Of a DNA stretch of 64,000 bases, positions 1-8,774 are shown piece by piece (the stretch's first letter is position 1; each line of letters starts with the position of its first letter). This DNA is from Microbacterium amylolyticum. GTDB lineage: Bacteria; Actinomycetota; Actinomycetes; Actinomycetales; Microbacteriaceae. Location of the stretch: positions 868,001 to 932,000 of the forward strand of contig NZ_CP049253.1 in assembly GCF_011046975.1 (NCBI RefSeq). Reading direction: 5' to 3'. Made by a program: the position numbers and the translations under genes. The notes under the pieces were generated by a model. It was not told where the DNA came from and did not search any database. It saw nothing but the letters and a program-made list of their open reading frames with translations.

Positions 1-1020
1 CGACTTCCCGTCAACGCCCAGCGCGCCACGACGAAGGTGATTGACGACGGGAATGATGGTGGCTGTCGGTGCGATCTCCTGAATCTGCGTCACGCCGCGA
101 ACGAATCGCGCCAAGCCCACCGCATCGGCCGAGGCGACCGCCACGACGCGATCAGCGGCCGCGAGCGCGGCGAGCGTCGCGGCGTTCCGGCTCGGAGCAT
201 CGGCGTCGCTCAGAACCTCCTCGCTCGACTCCAGCGGAGCTGCGACATCGACGATCACATCGTCGCACCAGGAGCGGGCCGTGTCTAGCGCCGCATGCAC
301 CCGCCGAGCGGAGAGCTCCGGCCATCGTGATGGCCGGTTGATCCCGGTGAGCACTTCCAGCGGCTGGCGGCCAATTTCCACGGGCACGCTGAGTCTGGTC
401 AGTTCGGGCCCGTCCAGGACGCCGTAGTCGGTCTGGCGGCACGCCGCGGGAAAACCCGGCGCATCGTCCGCCAGTCCGAGCCGTTGGGCTACTGCCGGAG
501 CGTGTGTGTCGGCGTCGACGATCGCCGTGCGAACGCCTCCCATCGCGCGAGACGCGGCAATGGCCATCGCCAGTGTTGTGCGCCCGGGCGCACCATGCGG
601 ACCCCACACAACCGTGATCGCACCACGCTGCTGCCCGCCATCCGAAACATCGCGAGGCAGGTCTCCCCCTGTGACGATCGCTGCCGCGATCTCCGCGGCG
701 TCGCCGTCGATATCGTGTGCGCGGTCCAGGCCGAAGGACGCCGCCGCTCTGCTCTCGGCTGCGCGCGCGGCCACGGGGACGATCCGAACCGCATTGCGGT
801 CGCAGAGCGCGACAACGTCGGGAACGAGAACGGCTCGCGTCGTGTGGAGAACAATCGTTTCGGCGTCCCGCAGCATCTCCCGCGTCCGACTCGCGGCGTC
901 AGCTACGGCCTGGACCATGTCGTGCGGCCGCAGCAATCCTGCGACGTCGATTCCCTCGGCGGAGAGATCGCGGGCGATACGGGATCCGTGTGGTTCGTCG
1001 GCGGCGACGATCGTTGTCAC
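1..1020 (-). CDS. CpaE/MinD-like P-loop ATPase, 3' end beyond the window
   Basis: A frame of 340 codons is open on the minus strand from a GTG at 1020 to the left edge; I checked it codon by codon and found no stop. It begins MTTIVAADEPHG. Around residues 135-146 it has WGPHGAPGRTT, a deviant Walker A like that of actinobacterial CpaE/MinD-type ATPases, followed by TLAMAIAASRAMGG and a switch-like AIVDADTHAPAVAQ. The N-terminal ~130 residues resemble a degenerate receiver-like domain, as in CpaE. The start overlaps the stop of the upstream SAF gene as GTGA (1017-1020), so the two are probably translationally coupled. The family acts in Tad/Flp pilus assembly or polar localisation, but no pilin, TadA or TadB gene is visible here, so the role is inferred. 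Confidence 0.8.
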   Translation of the reverse strand, partial: MTTIVAADEPHGSRIARDLSAEGIDVAGLLRPHDMVQAVADAASRTREMLRDAETIVLHTTRAVLVPDVVALCDRNAVRIVPVAARAAESRAAASFGLDRAHDIDGDAAEIAAAIVTGGDLPRDVSDGGQQRGAITVVWGPHGAPGRTTLAMAIAASRAMGGVRTAIVDADTHAPAVAQRLGLADDAPGFPAACRQTDYGVLDGPELTRLSVPVEIGRQPLEVLTGINRPSRWPELSARRVHAALDTARSWCDDVIVDVAAPLESSEEVLSDADAPSRNAATLAALAAADRVVAVASADAVGLARFVRGVTQIQEIAPTATIIPVVNHLRRGALGVDGKS

Positions 1021-1649
1021 GACGTGCCTCCGGCGTGAACGGGGACGGCCGAGAGCGCTGATCCTCCTGCGACGTGGTCGAGCACGACGGACACATCACC
1101 TCGCCCGATCACCAGCTCCAGTCGCGTGCCCTCGCGGGAGACCATGCCGTCATCAGCGAGCACACTCGCAACGACGGCGTCCGAGACGATCACGAGCGGC
1201 TCTTCGTATTGCCCCGGCGCTTCGAGCCGCGCCGCCCACAGTTCGACCGTGCTTCCTGCCGAAACGCCTGCGGGAACTTCGAGAGCGCTCCGAACAACGA
1301 CGCTCGTGAGATCGGACGCCGTGATGTCGCCCGTCGCCGCAGTGGCGATGAGCTCACCCTGCCCAATCGAACGCGTCGCGACCAGGCCATCGATGAGTGC
1401 TTCCGGAGGCAAATACAGCGACTCTGCCTGGCCCAGCTGCGCCTCGATTTCGACGACATCTCCCGCGGAGATCACCTGGCCGGGAACGATGGGCGACGCT
1501 GCCGCCAACACGGGGAAGGTCTCGCGTGCGCTCTGCACAACCCACCACACGCCAACGACAGAAGCCGCAACAAGAGCGATTCCGACCGCCAGCCGCAGAT
1601 CAAGCAATGGCGAACGCTGGCGCCGACCAGAACGGGAAATACTCTTCAT
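1017..1649 (-). CDS. SAF-domain membrane protein (CpaB-like)
   Basis: About 210 residues from the ATG at 1649 (MKSISRSGRRQ); an in-frame ATG at 1685 would add 12 residues. A basic N-terminus is followed by one membrane segment near residues 18-37 (VGIALVAASVVGVWWVV). A SAF domain follows, with the typical ASPIVPGQVISAGDVV and later ATRSIGQGELIATA. SAF proteins (CpaB/RcpC) work with Tad/Flp pilus assembly in the cell envelope. The gene is coupled by a GTGA overlap to the downstream CpaE-like ATPase, which supports a shared function. The substrate is not known from sequence. Confidence 0.75.
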   Translation of the reverse strand: MKSISRSGRRQRSPLLDLRLAVGIALVAASVVGVWWVVQSARETFPVLAAASPIVPGQVISAGDVVEIEAQLGQAESLYLPPEALIDGLVATRSIGQGELIATAATGDITASDLTSVVVRSALEVPAGVSAGSTVELWAARLEAPGQYEEPLVIVSDAVVASVLADDGMVSREGTRLELVIGRGDVSVVLDHVAGGSALSAVPVHAGGTS

Positions 1650-1749
1650 GCGCACCGATCGTGCCAGAAATCGCAAAACCGGCACCGGCGTTTTCCACAG
1701 GCACTCATACCACCCCTCCTTCGCAGCGTCGGAGCGTCATAATGGGGTC

Positions 1750-2031
1750 ATGTCCACGGACCAGGGCGCGCTTTTCTTTACCCCAGCCGAGGTGGCTGAG
1801 CTCCTTGCGCTGTCTCCTGAGGAGGTCGTCACCCTCGTTCTCGATGGCGAACTCCGGGGTGTGCGGCTCGGCGCTCCGGCCGCCTGGCGAATCGAACGCG
1901 GCAGCGTACGTGACTACCTCGAGGCGCAGAACGAGAACAGTCGCCGGCATGCGCTGTGGCACGAGTCGAACGTCGCCAGCCTTCCGGAACTCTGGGGATC
2001 ACGCGTGACGCTCCCACACGACACTCCCTAG
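1750..2031 (+). CDS. Excisionase-type helix-turn-helix protein
   Basis: A 93-residue protein. Residues 8-58 (FFTPAEVAELLALSPEEV through RIERGSVRDYLEAQ) match the MerR/excisionase-type winged helix (HTH_17) used to bind DNA. The rest is a short tail with no recognised domain. The start ATG has no obvious Shine-Dalgarno sequence, but CATAAT lies 6 bases upstream (1738-1743), which suggests a leaderless transcript. Such single-domain proteins are common in actinobacteria outside mobile elements. No integrase or phage gene is nearby, so a chromosomal regulatory role is more likely than excision. Confidence 0.75.
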   Translation: MSTDQGALFFTPAEVAELLALSPEEVVTLVLDGELRGVRLGAPAAWRIERGSVRDYLEAQNENSRRHALWHESNVASLPELWGSRVTLPHDTP

Positions 2032-2041
2032 GACAGCGCGC

Positions 2042-2635
2042 TCACAACCGGACGCCGCGTGGGAGCCGGATGCGGCGCATCGCCGAGATGACGATCGTCC
2101 GCACGTTCGCGGCCGAACGCCCCGTCGGCACCTCTCCGAGATCGTGAACGACGAGGTCGGCGGCGTCCGCGCCAACGGCGATGAATGTTCCTGATGTCTC
2201 TCGTCCACCCACCCACATCACGGCGCACGGAATGCGGCGCCTGGCAATCCCCCTCAGCACGAACGCCAGGGTCATCCGCTCTGCGAGGGGGTCGGTTTCG
2301 GTGACGAGAAAACTCGCCTGTCGCGCGTCCTCCGAGGTGGACACAGAGACCAACGACACGAGCGGAATCAGCGATACCGCACCGACGTCGGCGGATTCGA
2401 CAGCAACCCAATCGACGCCCGTCGCAACAACACGGCCACGCAATGGCTCTCCGTCGAGCAGGTCGAATGTCACCTCGGACCCCGCGGGCACGGCGCGTAG
2501 CCGATGGCGGAGAGTAACCGATGCGATGCGGGTTCGTTCACTTTCTCTCGCCATTTCGGCGTCGTGTTCGGCGATACCGGCAGACAGCTGATGTTCGAGA
2601 TCCTCGAATAGCGCGGCCCACCGTTCTTCGCTCAT
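2042..2635 (-). CDS. Conserved hypothetical protein
   Basis: A 197-residue soluble protein beginning MSEERWAALFEDLEHQLSAG. The N-terminal half looks helical. The middle (residues ~50-95) has alternating beta-strand character (GSEVTFDLLDGEPLRGRVVA), like a small barrel. The C-terminal half includes RRRIPCAVMWVGGRETSGTF. I do not recognise a named family and see no signal peptide, membrane segment or catalytic motif. It converges on the helix-turn-helix gene with a 10-base gap. GATACT sits 8 bases upstream of the start, consistent with a leaderless promoter. Confidence 0.7.
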   Translation of the reverse strand: MSEERWAALFEDLEHQLSAGIAEHDAEMARESERTRIASVTLRHRLRAVPAGSEVTFDLLDGEPLRGRVVATGVDWVAVESADVGAVSLIPLVSLVSVSTSEDARQASFLVTETDPLAERMTLAFVLRGIARRRIPCAVMWVGGRETSGTFIAVGADAADLVVHDLGEVPTGRSAANVRTIVISAMRRIRLPRGVRL

Positions 2636-2796
2636 GCGCAGACAGTATCGTCAGGGACGCAGTCGTCGCCCACCCTTCCACAGGCATATACGCATCTTGG
2701 GCGCACGTTGCGCGACATGCTGAGGTAGGCAAACCGGTATCCACGTGCTGTCCCTCTGAGCACATCGGTGTTCTGTCCCCTCTCCGAAAGCCCGTC

Positions 2797-3234
2797 ATGC
2801 CACCTTCTGCCATGCCGCTCCCTTCCTCGAGTAGACGCCGCCCTCGCCGTGTATCGCCGGAGATCCTCGGCGCTCCGCGAACACGTTCCGATCAGCTCCC
2901 CGACCCCGAGCCCCTCATTGCGACGCTCGCCGGCGGGGTTCTCGAGGTCATCGCCGGCGCCCGAGACGTCGATCAGCTCGCGCGCTGGCTCGACGTCGCT
3001 CCCTACCACGCGCTTGTCACCCGCGCCGGACTGGCGGCACGCGCCCGCAGTGCTGAGGGACGTCCGGCGAAACAGCCCGTGTATCGCGTCGCCTCCGTTC
3101 ACCGGTCGCAGCCGGCCGACGGAGTTGTCGAAGCAACGGTGATCGTCGAAATGCCCGCGCGCACGCGCGCAATCGCCATTCGCCTCGAAGGATACGACGC
3201 GCGTTGGCGCGCGACCTCACTGGCCGTTCTCTGA
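2797..3234 (+). CDS. Rv3235-family protein
   Basis: 145 residues from the ATG at 2797; in-frame sequence continues upstream, so the start is the least certain part. The C-terminal region (LPDPEPLIATLAGGVLEVIAG to the end) matches the Rv3235 family of small actinobacterial proteins, including the ending with VIVEMPARTRAIAIRLEG and the aromatic near the C-terminus (ARWRATSLAVL). Rv3235 lies close to secA1 in mycobacteria and this copy lies near secA, which supports the assignment. The N-terminus is basic and low-complexity. The function is unknown. It converges on the aminotransferase gene with 8 bases between stops and no terminator hairpin. Confidence 0.75.
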   Translation: MPPSAMPLPSSSRRRPRRVSPEILGAPRTRSDQLPDPEPLIATLAGGVLEVIAGARDVDQLARWLDVAPYHALVTRAGLAARARSAEGRPAKQPVYRVASVHRSQPADGVVEATVIVEMPARTRAIAIRLEGYDARWRATSLAVL

Positions 3235-3242
3235 TTCCGCTC

Positions 3243-4469
3243 CTACTGGCGATACGACGCGAGGAAGTTACCGAATCGCTCGATCGCCTCTGTGAGCACA
3301 CGGGCCTCGGGCAGCGTCACAACGCGCAGGTGATCCGGCGTCGCCCAATTGAAGCCCGTTCCCTCAACCAGCAGGATGTGCTCCTTCACCAGCAGGTCGT
3401 AAACGAGCTTTCGGTCAGAGTGAATCTCATGCACCTCGGGATCTAGGCGGGGGAACGCATACAGTGCGCCCTGTGGCTTCACGCAGCTCACGCCGGGAAT
3501 GGTGTTTAGCCCCTCCCAGGCGACATCGCGTTGCTCGTGCAGGCGTCCGTCGGGCGCGATGAGGGCGTTGATCGACTGGACCCCCGTGAGCGCGGCAAGA
3601 ACCGCGTGCTGGCCGGGTGCGTTCGGACACAACCGGGTTGATGCGAGAACCTGAATGCCCTCCAGGAAGCCCTTGGCATGATCCTTCGGGCCGGAAATCA
3701 CCATCCACCCCGATCGGTATCCGGCAACCCGATACGTCTTGGACAGGCCATTAAACGTAATGCACAGCAGATCGGGCGCAACCGTTGCCATCGGAATGTG
3801 CACGGCATCGTCGAAAACGATACGGTCGTAGATTTCGTCCGCGAGAACGAGCAGCGAGTTCTCCCGCGCCACCTGCGCGATTCCCTCCAGCACCTCACGC
3901 GAGTACACAGCGCCTGTCGGGTTGTTGGGATTAATCACCACAATCGCCTTGGTGTTCGGCGTGATCTTGGACCGGATGTCCTCGAGGTCCGGCTCCCAGC
4001 CATTGTCCTCATCGCATCGGTAGTGAACCGGTGTTCCGCCGGACAGACTCGTCATCGCCGTCCACAGCGGATAGTCGGGCGCCGGGATCAGCACCTCATC
4101 CCCCTGGTCCAAAAGCGCCTGCGTTGTCATCGTGATGAGTTCGGAAACGCCATTGCCGAGGTAAACATCGTCGATGTCGAAGACGGGGAACCCCTCGACG
4201 TTCTCGTACCGGCTGACAATGGCACGGCGAGCAGCGGGGATGCCTCGCGCGTCGGTGTAGCCGTGGGCGGTCGGAACGGCACGGAGCATGTCGCGCACGA
4301 TCTGATACGGCGCCTCGAACCCGAAAATGGCTGGGTTTCCCGTGTTTAGCTTGAGCACCGTGTGGCCCGCTCGTTCCAACCGGTCCGCCTCCGCGAGGGC
4401 CTTCCCGCGAATCTCGTACAGGACGTTGCGAAGCTTCGAGGACTGGTCGAGAGGTCGGATGGTGCTCAT
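3243..4469 (-). CDS. alaA: Glutamate-pyruvate type aminotransferase (AlaA family)
   Basis: A 408-residue fold-type I PLP aminotransferase of the AlaA/YfbQ group, predicted to move amino groups between glutamate and pyruvate to make alanine in the cytoplasm. Visible motifs: LKLNTGNPAIFGFEAP near residue 45, NPNNPTG at 180-186, DEIYD at 211-215, and the PLP-binding lysine in GLSKTYRVAGYRSGW (about K244), with the phosphate-contacting RSGW after it. The start at 4469 (MSTIRPLDQ) is preferred over 4505 because the family begins near here and TATCCT lies 6 bases upstream, fitting a leaderless mRNA. It is separated from secA by that gene's terminator. Full length, with no anomalies. Confidence 0.9.
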   Translation of the reverse strand: MSTIRPLDQSSKLRNVLYEIRGKALAEADRLERAGHTVLKLNTGNPAIFGFEAPYQIVRDMLRAVPTAHGYTDARGIPAARRAIVSRYENVEGFPVFDIDDVYLGNGVSELITMTTQALLDQGDEVLIPAPDYPLWTAMTSLSGGTPVHYRCDEDNGWEPDLEDIRSKITPNTKAIVVINPNNPTGAVYSREVLEGIAQVARENSLLVLADEIYDRIVFDDAVHIPMATVAPDLLCITFNGLSKTYRVAGYRSGWMVISGPKDHAKGFLEGIQVLASTRLCPNAPGQHAVLAALTGVQSINALIAPDGRLHEQRDVAWEGLNTIPGVSCVKPQGALYAFPRLDPEVHEIHSDRKLVYDLLVKEHILLVEGTGFNWATPDHLRVVTLPEARVLTEAIERFGNFLASYRQ

Positions 4470-4486
4470 CGAGACAGGATAGACCC

Positions 4487-4520
4487 AAAAGAGGGGGCCA
4501 CCCATTCGGATGGCCCCCTC
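4487..4520 (-). terminator. Intrinsic terminator of secA
   Basis: A perfect 10-bp stem (GAGGGGGCCA at 4491-4500 pairs with 4511-4520) encloses a 10-base loop. Read on the minus strand it is followed by TTTT (4487-4490). It begins 14 bases past the secA stop, in the right orientation for secA, and lies just upstream of the aminotransferase promoter. Confidence 0.85.
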
Positions 4521-4533
4521 TGTCGGTGTGCCG

Positions 4534-7290
4534 TTACTTCTTCTTTGCCTGTTTGCGTCGCTGCTCGCGATTCATCGGCTCCTGCTGCGCACCAGCGGCC
4601 GGGCCGAAGGCGCTCGACCGCCCCTGGGCCTTCTGCTGCGCGCCGCCGCGCTGGACCTTGCCCTGAGCATTGCGCACCTCGGTCGCGCCCGTCTCCGTCG
4701 GCGCGGAGTATGCCAGCTGCTGGGGGTTCGACTGACCGCTCTTCTGGAGGCCCTCCGACTCCACCGTCGCGGCACCGTCGCTGGACTGCTTCACCTCAAC
4801 CTCGAGATTGAACAGGTAGCCGACCGTCTGCTCCTTGATCTGAGACATCATCGTTTCGTACATCTGGTGACCCTCGCGCTGATACTCGATCAGCGGGTCA
4901 CGCTGCGCCATGGCGCGCAGCCCGATGCCGTCCTTGAGGTAGTCCATCTCGTACAGGTGATCGCGCCACTGGCGGTCAAGAACCTGCAGAACAACGCGAC
5001 GCTCGAGCTCGCGCATCGCGGGCTCTCCGAGCTTCTCCTCGCGCTTGCTGTAAGCAATGCGCGCGTCGCTGAGGATCTCCTGCCGCAGACCCGCAGCATC
5101 AATACCGCCCTTGCGGCTGCCAGCCTCGGCGACGACCTCGTCGATCGTGACACCAATGGGATAGAGCTGCTTCAGCTGCGTCCACAGAGCGTCGAAGTCC
5201 CAGCTCTCGTTGTGACCCGATGAGGTGTGTTCCTTGAGAACATCGCTCACGGCATCCTCGAGGAACCGCTCGACGCGTGCCTGGATGTCATCACCCTGCA
5301 AAATCACGCGACGGTCCGAGTAAATCGCCAGGCGCTGACGGTTGAGAACATCGTCGTACTTCAGGACGTTCTTGCGCGACTCAGCGTTGCGACCTTCGAT
5401 CGCGGCCTGTGCGTTCTTGATCAACCCGGTAATCGCGCGACCGGTGATGACCTGTGTGTCGTCGAAATCGGTTCGCGCGAGCATGGCGTCGGCGAGCGGG
5501 TGGCTCATCCGGCGCATCAGCTCGTCCTCGAGCGACAGGTAGAAGCGGCTTTCACCGGGGTCACCCTGACGTCCGGCACGACCGCGAAGCTGGTTATCGA
5601 TGCGGCGAGACTCGTGGCGCTCGGTTCCGAGCACGTAGAGGCCGCCCACCTCGCGAACCTTCTCGGCCTCGTCCTCAACGTGCTTCTTGGCGTTGTCGAA
5701 GACCTCGTTCCACGCGGCTTCGTACTCTTCCGGAGCTTCCTCCGGGTCGAGGCCCTTCTGCTTCATTTCGGAAACCGCGATGAATTCGGCGTTACCGCCG
5801 AGCATGATGTCGGTACCACGGCCGGCCATGTTGGTCGCGACCGTGACGGCGCCGAGGCGTCCGGCGAGCGCAACCACCTCGGCCTCGCGCGCGTGGTTCT
5901 TCGCGTTGAGAACCTCGTGCTTAATGCCCCGCTTCTTCAGAAGCTTCGACAGCAGCTCGCTCTTCTCAACGCTCACGGTGCCAACGAGAACGGGCTGCCC
6001 CTTCTCGTGGCGCTCGGCGATGTCATCGACAACCTGAGCGAACTTACCCTTTTCCGTGCGGTAGATGACGTCCTGCTCGTCCTTGCGGATCATGGGACGG
6101 TTGGTCGGAATGGGGAGGACACCGAGCTTGTAGGTCGACATGAACTCTGCCGCCTCGGTCTCGGCCGTTCCTGTCATACCGGCGAGCTTGTCGTACAAGC
6201 GGAAGTAGTTCTGCAGGGTGACGGTTGCGAGGGTCTGGTTCTCGGCCTTAACCGACACACCCTCCTTCGCCTCGATCGCCTGGTGCATACCCTCGCTGTA
6301 GCGACGCCCCGCGAGAATTCGCCCGGTGTGCTCATCAACGATCTGCACCTCGTCGTCCTGAACGACGTAGTCCTGGTCGCGGTGGAACAGGGCCACGGCC
6401 TTGATCGAGTTGTTCAGGAACGAAATCAGCGGAGTGTTGGCGGATTCGTAAAGGTTGTCGACGCCGAGGTGGTCCTCGACCTTCTCGATACCGGGCTCCA
6501 GAACGCCAACCGTCCGCTTTTTCAGGTCGACTTCGTAGTCGACTCCTGCTTCGAGCCTGCGTGCGATCTTCGCGAATTCGGAGAACCAGCGGTTGGCCTC
6601 GCCTGCGGCGGGGCCGGAGATGATCAGCGGCGTTCGCGCCTCGTCGATGAGGATCGAGTCGACCTCATCGACGATGGCGAAGAAGTGCTCGCGCTGCACG
6701 AGGTCTTCCTTGCGCCATGCCATGTTGTCGCGGAGGTAGTCGAAGCCGAACTCGTTGTTCGTTCCGTACGTGATGTCGGCCGCGTACTGCTCGCGGCGCT
6801 GGGCGGGGTTCTGTCCGGCGACGATGACGCCCGTCGTCATTCCGAGCGCACGGAAGACGCGACCCATCAGCTCTGACTGGTACGTCGCCAGGTAGTCGTT
6901 GACGGTAATGACGTGAACACCTTTGCCGGCGATCGCGTTGAGATAAGCGGGGAGCGTGGCGACAAGCGTCTTACCCTCACCGGTCTTCATTTCCGCGATG
7001 TTGCCGAGGTGAAGCGCGGCTCCACCCATCAGCTGCACGTCGTAGGGGCGCATGCCCAGGGTGCGCTTTGCTGCCTCGCGGACGGCGGCGAACGCCTCCG
7101 GAAGAAGCTTGTCGAGGGACTCGCCCTTCTCGTGGCGGGCGCGCAGCGCTGCGGTCTCGCCGCGCAGGTCGTCGTCACTCAGCTTGGTGTAGTCCTCTTC
7201 GAGCGCGTTCACGGCGTCGACGACTCGCTGCAGACGGCGGCGCAGGCGACCCTCGCCTGCGCGAAGCAGCATCTCGAACGGATTGGCCAC
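4534..7290 (-). CDS. secA: Preprotein translocase ATPase SecA
   Basis: A 918-residue SecA, the cytoplasmic motor that drives unfolded preproteins through SecYEG. It has the SecA N-terminus, Walker A MKTGEGKT (about residues 101-108), ITVNDYLA, the [14 protein letters not shown] helicase motif, the preprotein cross-linking region, [14 protein letters not shown] and the [17 protein letters not shown] motif. The GTG at 7290 is chosen because GAGGAG sits 8 bases upstream and [10 protein letters not shown] is the expected start. The C-terminus ends in a Gln/Ala-rich linker and a basic tail ([12 protein letters not shown]); there is no cysteine-rich zinc-binding SEC-C motif. This is probably the housekeeping SecA1. 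Confidence 0.97.
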   Translation of the reverse strand: MANPFEMLLRAGEGRLRRRLQRVVDAVNALEEDYTKLSDDDLRGETAALRARHEKGESLDKLLPEAFAAVREAAKRTLGMRPYDVQLMGGAALHLGNIAEMKTGEGKTLVATLPAYLNAIAGKGVHVITVNDYLATYQSELMGRVFRALGMTTGVIVAGQNPAQRREQYAADITYGTNNEFGFDYLRDNMAWRKEDLVQREHFFAIVDEVDSILIDEARTPLIISGPAAGEANRWFSEFAKIARRLEAGVDYEVDLKKRTVGVLEPGIEKVEDHLGVDNLYESANTPLISFLNNSIKAVALFHRDQDYVVQDDEVQIVDEHTGRILAGRRYSEGMHQAIEAKEGVSVKAENQTLATVTLQNYFRLYDKLAGMTGTAETEAAEFMSTYKLGVLPIPTNRPMIRKDEQDVIYRTEKGKFAQVVDDIAERHEKGQPVLVGTVSVEKSELLSKLLKKRGIKHEVLNAKNHAREAEVVALAGRLGAVTVATNMAGRGTDIMLGGNAEFIAVSEMKQKGLDPEEAPEEYEAAWNEVFDNAKKHVEDEAEKVREVGGLYVLGTERHESRRIDNQLRGRAGRQGDPGESRFYLSLEDELMRRMSHPLADAMLARTDFDDTQVITGRAITGLIKNAQAAIEGRNAESRKNVLKYDDVLNRQRLAIYSDRRVILQGDDIQARVERFLEDAVSDVLKEHTSSGHNESWDFDALWTQLKQLYPIGVTIDEVVAEAGSRKGGIDAAGLRQEILSDARIAYSKREEKLGEPAMRELERRVVLQVLDRQWRDHLYEMDYLKDGIGLRAMAQRDPLIEYQREGHQMYETMMSQIKEQTVGYLFNLEVEVKQSSDGAATVESEGLQKSGQSNPQQLAYSAPTETGATEVRNAQGKVQRGGAQQKAQGRSSAFGPAAGAQQEPMNREQRRKQAKKK

Positions 7291-7443
7291 GTTTTCACTC
7301 CTCGAATTGGCGGGCGCGCGGTCTGCACGCCGCATACCGACCGCGCGCGGACGGCATACCCGCCCATCCTAGGACCCCTTCGTCATGAGCGCGCCCGCAA
7401 ACCACGAACCGGCGCGATGCTGACACGAAATAGACTCAGTGTC

Positions 7444-8760
7444 ATGGTGTTCTGGGGCAGGCGAAAGCGCGAAGAGCAGGCCAAGCGAGACCGTGAGGAT
7501 GCGGAGCTCGTTCGTCGCGCCCAGCAGGCGCTCGTCGAAACAGACGAACGCATCCGTACGACGCGCGACGAGCTGTCGTTTGCGCAGGCGGAGCTCGGCG
7601 AAAAAGCGACGCATGATCTCAGCGAGGCGCTTCACGCTGTTGCCACTCATATGCGAGAAGCGTTCGCCCTTCACCAGCAGAACCATGATGCGCTCGGCAC
7701 TGAGCCGGGCGATGTCCGGGCCCGCGGCGAGCGCATTCTGCAGCTCTGCGAGTGGGCGGAGCAGGTGCTGGACGAACGCACAGAGGTGCTGAGGGAGCGT
7801 ATTGAGAAGGTGCGTGAAGCACCGATGCAACTCCAGCGCATTCGGACGCAGTCAGCGCTGATGCGCGAGCGGCTTCCCGCAACAGAGGCGGCGATCGCGC
7901 GTCTGTCCGAGCGGTACTCCCCCGAGGCGATGCAGCGCGTCGGCGCGAACGCTGTCGAGGCGCGGCAACTGCTCGACTTCGCCGATCACTCTGCCGATGT
8001 GGCCGCCCGCCGTCGCGAAAGCGGGCACCGTGATGACGCCATGGTGGCGCTCGAAACGGCGACCGAGGCAGTCCGGCGCGCCGGAAAGATCATCGACGGC
8101 GTCGACGACTTCGAAATCGAGGCGATGCGAGCCCAGTCAACGCTCGCTGATGTCGTCGCCGATTCGCGCGGCGACATTCAGGAGGCGCGGCTCGGTCCGC
8201 AGACGCGCGACGTTGCTGCGGCGATTGCCGCACTCGAAAACGAGCTCAGGGCGCTTCCCGCTCCCGGAACCCCCACCGATCCGTTCGCAGATCTTGCCCG
8301 TATCGGTGAGGTCAACGCGGCTCTCGACCGTGCCGTGTCGCTGGCGCGCGAGCGCGCAGCGCGCCCTGTTCCGTCTCTTCTGCACGTTCAGCATGATGTC
8401 GATGCCGCTGACCGGGCGATCGCCGTGACGCGGAGCCTCGTCGATGGTCACCGGGGTTGGATCGGCGCAGATGCGCGCACGCGCCTTGCGGAAGCGGAAC
8501 GCACGCGTATCGACGTTGACCCTCTCATGCGCGAAGAAGACACCAGGGAACACGCCCAGCAACTCGCGCGGCGCACGGCGCAGCTGGCGAACGAGGCGTT
8601 GCGTCTTGCTCAGCGCGACATTGATTCGTCCCGCCCCGACGAGTGGGGCGGCGGATGGGGCGGACCGCCGTCGCGCGGTGGCGGCGGCGGAGGCGGGCTC
8701 CTCGGCCCGATGCTCGGCGGTGCCGTGATCGGCAGCCTCCTCGGCGGAATCTTCGACTAA
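7444..8760 (+). CDS. Coiled-coil protein with Gly-rich membrane-like tail
   Basis: A 438-residue protein that is mostly charged, heptad-like helix from about residue 8 to 390 (for example RREEQAKRDREDAELVRRAQ). The last ~35 residues are glycine-rich and hydrophobic (RGGGGGGGLLGPMLGGAV and a final GSLLGG). The layout resembles the coiled-coil and Gly-rich C-terminal part of actinobacterial TPM-domain proteins, but I see no signal peptide or TPM domain. TAGACT lies 7 bases upstream of the ATG with no Shine-Dalgarno, suggesting a leaderless start. A structural or envelope-stress role is possible; the function is not known. Confidence 0.7.
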   Translation: MVFWGRRKREEQAKRDREDAELVRRAQQALVETDERIRTTRDELSFAQAELGEKATHDLSEALHAVATHMREAFALHQQNHDALGTEPGDVRARGERILQLCEWAEQVLDERTEVLRERIEKVREAPMQLQRIRTQSALMRERLPATEAAIARLSERYSPEAMQRVGANAVEARQLLDFADHSADVAARRRESGHRDDAMVALETATEAVRRAGKIIDGVDDFEIEAMRAQSTLADVVADSRGDIQEARLGPQTRDVAAAIAALENELRALPAPGTPTDPFADLARIGEVNAALDRAVSLARERAARPVPSLLHVQHDVDAADRAIAVTRSLVDGHRGWIGADARTRLAEAERTRIDVDPLMREEDTREHAQQLARRTAQLANEALRLAQRDIDSSRPDEWGGGWGGPPSRGGGGGGGLLGPMLGGAVIGSLLGGIFD

Positions 8761-8774
8761 GGATGGGCACAACG

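Noticed and set aside
1750..2031. Excisionase of an integrated element
   Set aside because: No integrase, attachment repeats or phage genes are nearby.
5227..6876. Long plus-strand open frame of 549 codons opposite secA
   Set aside because: It mirrors SecA codons; high-GC DNA gives long antisense frames, and no family motif or start signal is present.
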